From Onthomorpha sp937906975 (GTDB lineage: Bacteria > Bacteroidota > Bacteroidia > Bacteroidales > P3): a stretch of DNA of 64,000 nucleotides. This document shows, piece after piece, positions 60,114-64,000 of the stretch; the stretch's first letter is position 1, and each line of letters opens with the position of its first letter. The translations under genes were made by a program, and so were the position numbers. Under the pieces are notes generated by a model, which worked only from the letters and a program-made list of their open reading frames with translations, did not search any database and had not been told where the DNA came from. The stretch is taken from the NCBI GenBank assembly GCA_045614605.1, contig JAZLDH010000015.1, positions 1 to 64,000 of the forward strand, given 5' to 3'.

Positions 60114-61307
60114 ATGAAAATCACAAAATTAATAAAAGAAAAAGCAGAACAACACTTTGAAAGTGTTGTTGCCTTTCGTAGGCATTTACATCAACATCCT
60201 GAACTTTCAAAACAAGAAAAAGCAACCGCTGAATACATCTGTTCAATCCTTGAGACAATAGACGGAGTAGAATACACCTCTAACGTTGGAGGATATGGAG
60301 TGTATGGATTTATAAAAGGAAAATCAAGTTCCAAAAAAACCATTGCATTAAGAGCAGACATGGACGCCTTACCCATAAAAGAGACAACAAATCTTCCATT
60401 TTCCTCTTTAAACGAAGGCGTAATGCATGCATGTGGACACGATGCTCACACAGCGATTTTATTAGGAACAATCAAAATCCTCTCAGAATTAAGAGAAGAA
60501 TTTGAAGGACAAGTCATGTTTATTTTCCAACCATCAGAAGAGCACTATCCCGGAGGAGCCATAACAATGTTAAATGATGGTATATTCAAAGACGTAACAC
60601 CAGAGGCCATATTTGCACTACATACAACGCCAGAAATAGAATGTGGAAAAATCGGCATAAAAGAAGGAAAATACATGGCTTCCACAGACGAAATTTACAT
60701 AGAAGTGAGAGGGAAAGGAGGACATGGAGCAACACCAGATCTAAACATAGACCCAATAGTTGCAGCCTCACACATAGTATCTGCCTTACAAACCTTAGTT
60801 AGTAGAAACGCCAATCCGACCTTGCCAACTACATTTTCAGTAGGCACATTCCTTGCAGAAGGGCGAACAAACATAATCCCATCAAAAGCATACTTAGAAT
60901 GTATAATTCGTACCTTTGACAATGATTGGAGAAAACAAGCACACAAACTAATACACCGCATAAGCGAAAACACAGCCAAAGCATTCGGAGCAACAGCAGA
61001 CGTATTTATTGATCACGGCTATCCATATTTATATAACAATCCAAAACTCACAAAACAAACTCGCAGTCTTGCACAAGAATACCTTGGAGAAGAAAACGTA
61101 TTAGACATAGACATGAGAATGACAGCCGAAGACTTTGCATACTTTGCACAAAAAGTACCGGCATGTTATTTTAGACTTGGAACAAAGAAAGCAAACAGTG
61201 AAATAACCAACCTACATACTTCTAATTTTGACATAGATGAAAACAGTATGCAACAAGCCATAGGACTAATGACCTACTTTGCAATAAAAACCCTAAAAAT
61301 GGATTAA
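60114..61307 (+). CDS. M20 family amidohydrolase (IAA-amino acid hydrolase/hippurate hydrolase-like)
   Basis: About 397 residues from MKITKLIKEKAEQHFESVVAFRRHLHQHPELSKQE. Metal ligands are in ALRADMDALPI, MHACGHDAHTAIL, FQPSEEHYPGG and, near the C-terminus, RMTAEDFAYFAQKVPACYFRLG; the inserted dimerisation domain is between them. It cleaves N-acyl amino acids. The true start is after tRNA-Lys, since upstream in-frame sequence is tRNA. Only 38 bp separate the tRNA and ATG, so cotranscription with tRNA-Lys is likely. Confidence 0.92.
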   Translation: MKITKLIKEKAEQHFESVVAFRRHLHQHPELSKQEKATAEYICSILETIDGVEYTSNVGGYGVYGFIKGKSSSKKTIALRADMDALPIKETTNLPFSSLNEGVMHACGHDAHTAILLGTIKILSELREEFEGQVMFIFQPSEEHYPGGAITMLNDGIFKDVTPEAIFALHTTPEIECGKIGIKEGKYMASTDEIYIEVRGKGGHGATPDLNIDPIVAASHIVSALQTLVSRNANPTLPTTFSVGTFLAEGRTNIIPSKAYLECIIRTFDNDWRKQAHKLIHRISENTAKAFGATADVFIDHGYPYLYNNPKLTKQTRSLAQEYLGEENVLDIDMRMTAEDFAYFAQKVPACYFRLGTKKANSEITNLHTSNFDIDENSMQQAIGLMTYFAIKTLKMD

Positions 61308-61331
61308 ATATCACAAAGAAATATTTTATTT

Positions 61332-61366
61332 ATAAGGCACTTTTATACTTGATAAAAGTGCCTTAT
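61332..61366. terminator. Bidirectional terminator between amidohydrolase and aminotransferase
   Basis: ATAAGGCACTTTTA (61332-61345) pairs with TAAAAGTGCCTTAT (61353-61366), with a T-run after it on the plus strand. It overlaps the last codons of the convergent aminotransferase gene, so those codons form part of the stem. Confidence 0.85.
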
Positions 61367-62473
61367 TTTTTCTATTATGTAGTTTTGTTGTTCTAAATCA
61401 AGCTCTGTGTGCATAGGAAGAGAGAGTACCGTTTCTGAAAGTCTTTCCGAAACTTCTAAATCACCACCTCGTCTTGCTATTTGTAAGAAAGCCTCTTGTT
61501 GATGCAAAGCAATTGGATAATAAACCATAGCAGGAATATTCCAATCTTGCAAATAAGCCTTCAATTCATCTCTTGTACCATCTGTAATCTTTAAAGTATA
61601 TTGATGATACACATGAGTACTATAAGGAAGTTCAACAGGAGTTTCTATACTCGCTATATCCTTTAAACCTTGCGTATAAATCTGAGCTGCTTTATAACGA
61701 GCATCTTGATAAGCTTCAAGATGCTTTAATTTTACATTTAAAATCGCAGCTTGAATTGAATCTAAACGAGAATTTACTCCCAAAACTTTATGATGATACC
61801 TCACTTTCATTCCGTGATTAGCTATCATTTTCATTTTTTCAGCCAAAACATCATCATTAGTCATGATAGCACCACCATCTCCAAAACAACCAAGATTTTT
61901 AGACGGGAAGAAAGAAGTACAACCTATTGTTCCGATAGTTCCTAACTTCTTTTTCTCACCATTAGAGAAAGTATAATCCGCACCAATTGCCTGAGCAGTA
62001 TCCTCAATCACATGCAAATCATATTTTTTTGCAATAGAAAGAATCTCTTCCATAGGAGCGGCTTGTCCAAATAAGTGAACAGGAATTATAGCCTTTGTTT
62101 TTACCGAAATAGCCTTTTCAATATTTTTTGCAGTTACGTTAAATGAATCGTAATCCACATCAACAAAGACAGGGCGAAAGCCTAATAATCCAATTACTTC
62201 GGCAGATGCTATAAAAGTAAAAGAAGGACAAATAATCTCATCAGAAGGTTTCAAACCCAAAGACATAATTGCTATTTGTAAAGCGTCAGTTCCGTTTCCG
62301 CAAGGAATGACATGCTTAACTGAAAGAAAGTCTGCCAAATTATTTGCAAACTCTTCCACAATTCCTCCCTTGATAAAAGAAGTTGAGTCAATAACCGCCT
62401 GTATTGATGAATCAATTTCAGGTTTTATCTTTTGATATTGACTCTTCAAATCCACCATTTGTATCTTGTTCAT
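61343..62473 (-). CDS. DegT/DnrJ/EryC1/StrS family aminotransferase
   Basis: 376 residues, fold type I PLP enzyme. It has HVIPCGNGTDALQIAI, VIEDTAQAIGADY and SFFPSKNLGCFGDGGAIMTND, in which the Lys of FPSKNLG binds PLP. VLGVNSRLDSIQAAILNVKLKHL and HQYTLKI also fit the family. Members aminate keto-sugar nucleotides for surface glycans. The partner dehydratase or epimerase is not in the window, so the sugar is unknown. It follows serS by 14 bp. Confidence 0.92.
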   Translation of the reverse strand: MNKIQMVDLKSQYQKIKPEIDSSIQAVIDSTSFIKGGIVEEFANNLADFLSVKHVIPCGNGTDALQIAIMSLGLKPSDEIICPSFTFIASAEVIGLLGFRPVFVDVDYDSFNVTAKNIEKAISVKTKAIIPVHLFGQAAPMEEILSIAKKYDLHVIEDTAQAIGADYTFSNGEKKKLGTIGTIGCTSFFPSKNLGCFGDGGAIMTNDDVLAEKMKMIANHGMKVRYHHKVLGVNSRLDSIQAAILNVKLKHLEAYQDARYKAAQIYTQGLKDIASIETPVELPYSTHVYHQYTLKITDGTRDELKAYLQDWNIPAMVYYPIALHQQEAFLQIARRGGDLEVSERLSETVLSLPMHTELDLEQQNYIIEKIRHFYQV

Positions 62474-62487
62474 AGTAGAGTAAATTT

Positions 62488-63762
62488 TTAGATTATTGTT
62501 TCAGCACCAAAATATGCTTGTAATGCTTTTGGAATACGTATTCCATTTTCTGTTTGATTGTTTTCCAACAACGCAGCCACAATTCTAGGCAACGCTAACG
62601 CACTTCCGTTTAAAGTATGTGCCAATTGCGTTTTATTATTCTCGTCTTTATATCTTAGTTTTAATCTATTTGCTTGATAAGTTTCAAAGTTTGAAACACT
62701 ACTTACTTCCAACCAACGTTTTTGTGCAGCAGAATAAACTTCAAAATCGTATGTTATAGCCGATGTAAACGACATATCTCCTCCGCAAAGACGTAAAATT
62801 CTAAATGGAAGCTCCAATTTTCTAAGCAATCCTGCAACATGATTTTTCATCACCTCTAATTGTTCATAGCTATGCTCAGGAGTGTCAATGCAAACTATCT
62901 CTACCTTATCAAATTGATGCAATCTATTAAGTCCTCTTACATCTTTTCCATACGAACCAGCCTCTCTGCGGAAGCATTGAGAGTATGCACAACATGAAAT
63001 AGGAAGATTGCTTTGTTTTTGTATAGTATCTCTAAAAATATTAGTAACAGGCACCTCCGCTGTTGGAATCATATAAAATCCATCTAACGGAATAGAGTAC
63101 ATTTGACCTTCTTTATCTGGCAATTGACCTGTTGCAAGAGCAGAAGCCTCATTTACCATCAAAGGAGGTTGCACTTCTGTAAAGCCTGACTTGCTTGCCT
63201 CATCTAAAAAGAAGTTTATAAGAGCTCTTTGTAGTTTTGCCCCTTGTGATTTATAGACAGGGAAACCTGCTCCTGTGATTTTTGTTCCTAACTCAAAATC
63301 TATTATATCGTATTTTGCACAAAGAGTCCAATGTTCCACAGCTCCTGCATACAATTGTGGGATTTCTCCCTCTTGATGCACGATTTCGTTATCCTCAGCA
63401 CTCTTTCCACAAGGCACATCCTTGCTTGGAAGATTAGGAATAGTTAATAAAATATCTCTTAAATCGCTTTCTATTTTTGATAACTGCTCACCCAATTCTT
63501 TTTCTTTTACCTTACACTCTCCCGTTTTAGCTTTCAACTCTTCAGCCTCGGCAGTTTTACCTTGTTTGAAAAGCATTCCTATTTCTTTTGCCAAACGATT
63601 TGCTTCCGCTTTTAGGTTATCTAATTCGGTTTGTGTGTTTCTTCTTTGGTTATCTAAGGCTATTACATTATCTATCTTTGATTCTGCATCAGCAAAGTGC
63701 TTTACGCCTAATCTTTCTACTACAAAATCTCTATTTTCTCTTATAAATCCTATTTGTAACAT
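62488..63762 (-). CDS. serS: Serine--tRNA ligase
   Basis: 424 residues, class II synthetase. An N-terminal antiparallel coiled coil binds the tRNA-Ser long arm (IDNVIALDNQRRNTQTELDNLKAEANRLAKEIG). Motif 2 is QCFRREAGSYGKDVRGLNRLHQFDKVEIV. Motif 3 is LNGSALALPRIVAALLENNQTENGIRIPKAL. Length is standard. It starts MLQIGFIRENRDFVVERL. Confidence 0.97.
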   Translation of the reverse strand: MLQIGFIRENRDFVVERLGVKHFADAESKIDNVIALDNQRRNTQTELDNLKAEANRLAKEIGMLFKQGKTAEAEELKAKTGECKVKEKELGEQLSKIESDLRDILLTIPNLPSKDVPCGKSAEDNEIVHQEGEIPQLYAGAVEHWTLCAKYDIIDFELGTKITGAGFPVYKSQGAKLQRALINFFLDEASKSGFTEVQPPLMVNEASALATGQLPDKEGQMYSIPLDGFYMIPTAEVPVTNIFRDTIQKQSNLPISCCAYSQCFRREAGSYGKDVRGLNRLHQFDKVEIVCIDTPEHSYEQLEVMKNHVAGLLRKLELPFRILRLCGGDMSFTSAITYDFEVYSAAQKRWLEVSSVSNFETYQANRLKLRYKDENNKTQLAHTLNGSALALPRIVAALLENNQTENGIRIPKALQAYFGAETII

Positions 63763-63782
63763 ATATATTTATTTTCTATTTT

Positions 63783-63998
63783 TTACTTATTTACTACTCT
63801 ATCAAAAAATACACTCTTGCTTGAAACGCTCATCACTATCGCAAGCACAGTTGAGCTCTCTGGCAACATAGATAATTCTTTTGCTGCCAAACCTACCGAA
63901 AACATAACTCTGCTATCTATTCTATGGTCTGCGATTTTAGAACACATACTTCCTATTGCAATTCCTAAATCATTAGAGTTGAAAAAGCAAGGTGCAAG
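63783..63998 (-). CDS. Partial gene, 3' end only, unidentified
   Basis: An open frame enters from the right edge and encodes 71 residues: it contains NSNDLGIAIGSMCSKIADHR and later SVGLAAKELSMLPESSTV, and ends SVFFDRVVNK-stop. The 20-bp gap to serS suggests cotranscription with it. It may be the C-terminal end of a conserved Bacteroidetes protein, but I do not recognise it. Stated coordinates cover only complete codons in the window; the 5' end is missing. Confidence 0.55.
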   Translation of the reverse strand, partial: LAPCFFNSNDLGIAIGSMCSKIADHRIDSRVMFSVGLAAKELSMLPESSTVLAIVMSVSSKSVFFDRVVNK

Positions 63999-64000
63999 CG

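Overview
The window is AT-rich chromosomal DNA of a Bacteroidota member, most likely an anaerobic Bacteroidales. Support comes from a complete type IX secretion block (porP/sprF-gldK-gldL-gldM-gldN), secreted proteins with T9SS C-terminal sorting domains, DUF4270, GSCFA and C-GCAxxG-C-C families, a short glycogen-synthase-like protein, and Bacteroidetes-type promoters (TAnnTTTG -7 box, sometimes with TTTG about 19 bp upstream). Most of the window is ordinary core genome. I see no prophage, no complete insertion sequence and no CRISPR array.

Layout. 0-0.8 kb: a truncated YhcG/DUF1016 gene with repeats at its broken end. 0.8-4.4 kb: aroA, a sigma-54 activator without a sensor domain, and a cardiolipin-synthase-like enzyme. 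4.6-4.9 kb: tRNA-Ser, tRNA-Pro and tRNA-Arg. 5.0-7.1 kb: HU, a 29-residue basic ribosomal-type peptide and RNase E/G, with a terminator-like hairpin directly before RNase E/G. 7.1-8.5 kb: a PIG-V-like membrane glycosyltransferase. 8.6-11.9 kb: an accessory pocket with an overlapping DUF4062 / AlbA_2-HATPase pair, a broken AAA ATPase, a DUF6078 gene, two arrays of 22-bp-phased palindromes and a duplicated piece of the gldN 3' end. 11.9-18.0 kb: the T9SS operon. 18.1-27.4 kb: a long minus-strand run with envelope genes (rlpA, kdsC, hldD, a deacetylase-like gene, lptB), maf, a UbiA prenyltransferase, a MORN-repeat protein, DUF4270 and a GT5-like gene. 27.5-30.6 kb: pcm, and divergently a lipoprotein plus a polyprenyl glycosylphosphotransferase.

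30.6-36.3 kb is a less conserved envelope cluster: small exported proteins, including a tandem duplicate pair, a lipoprotein, and an AraC regulator with 20-21-bp-phased direct repeats before its promoter. 36.4-42.0 kb holds a C-GCAxxG-C-C protein, an internally deleted methyltransferase, and lptC-TPR-barrel-coaX. 42-51.4 kb holds a C1 peptidase, purL, GSCFA, cutC, an Omp28-like T9SS cargo and dxs. 51.4-59.8 kb holds a small lipoprotein, a BspA-type LRR T9SS cargo, nadB and a partial ATP synthase operon (atpE-F-H-A-G; atpB, atpD and atpC are not here). 60-64 kb holds tRNA-Lys, an M20 amidohydrolase, a DegT aminotransferase, serS and an unidentified partial gene.

The most unusual material lies at 10.6-11.9 kb and 34.2-34.5 kb. 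The best candidate for an uncharacterised system is the DUF4062/AlbA_2 gene pair with its upstream palindrome array, next to an attachment-site-like duplication of the gldN 3' end.
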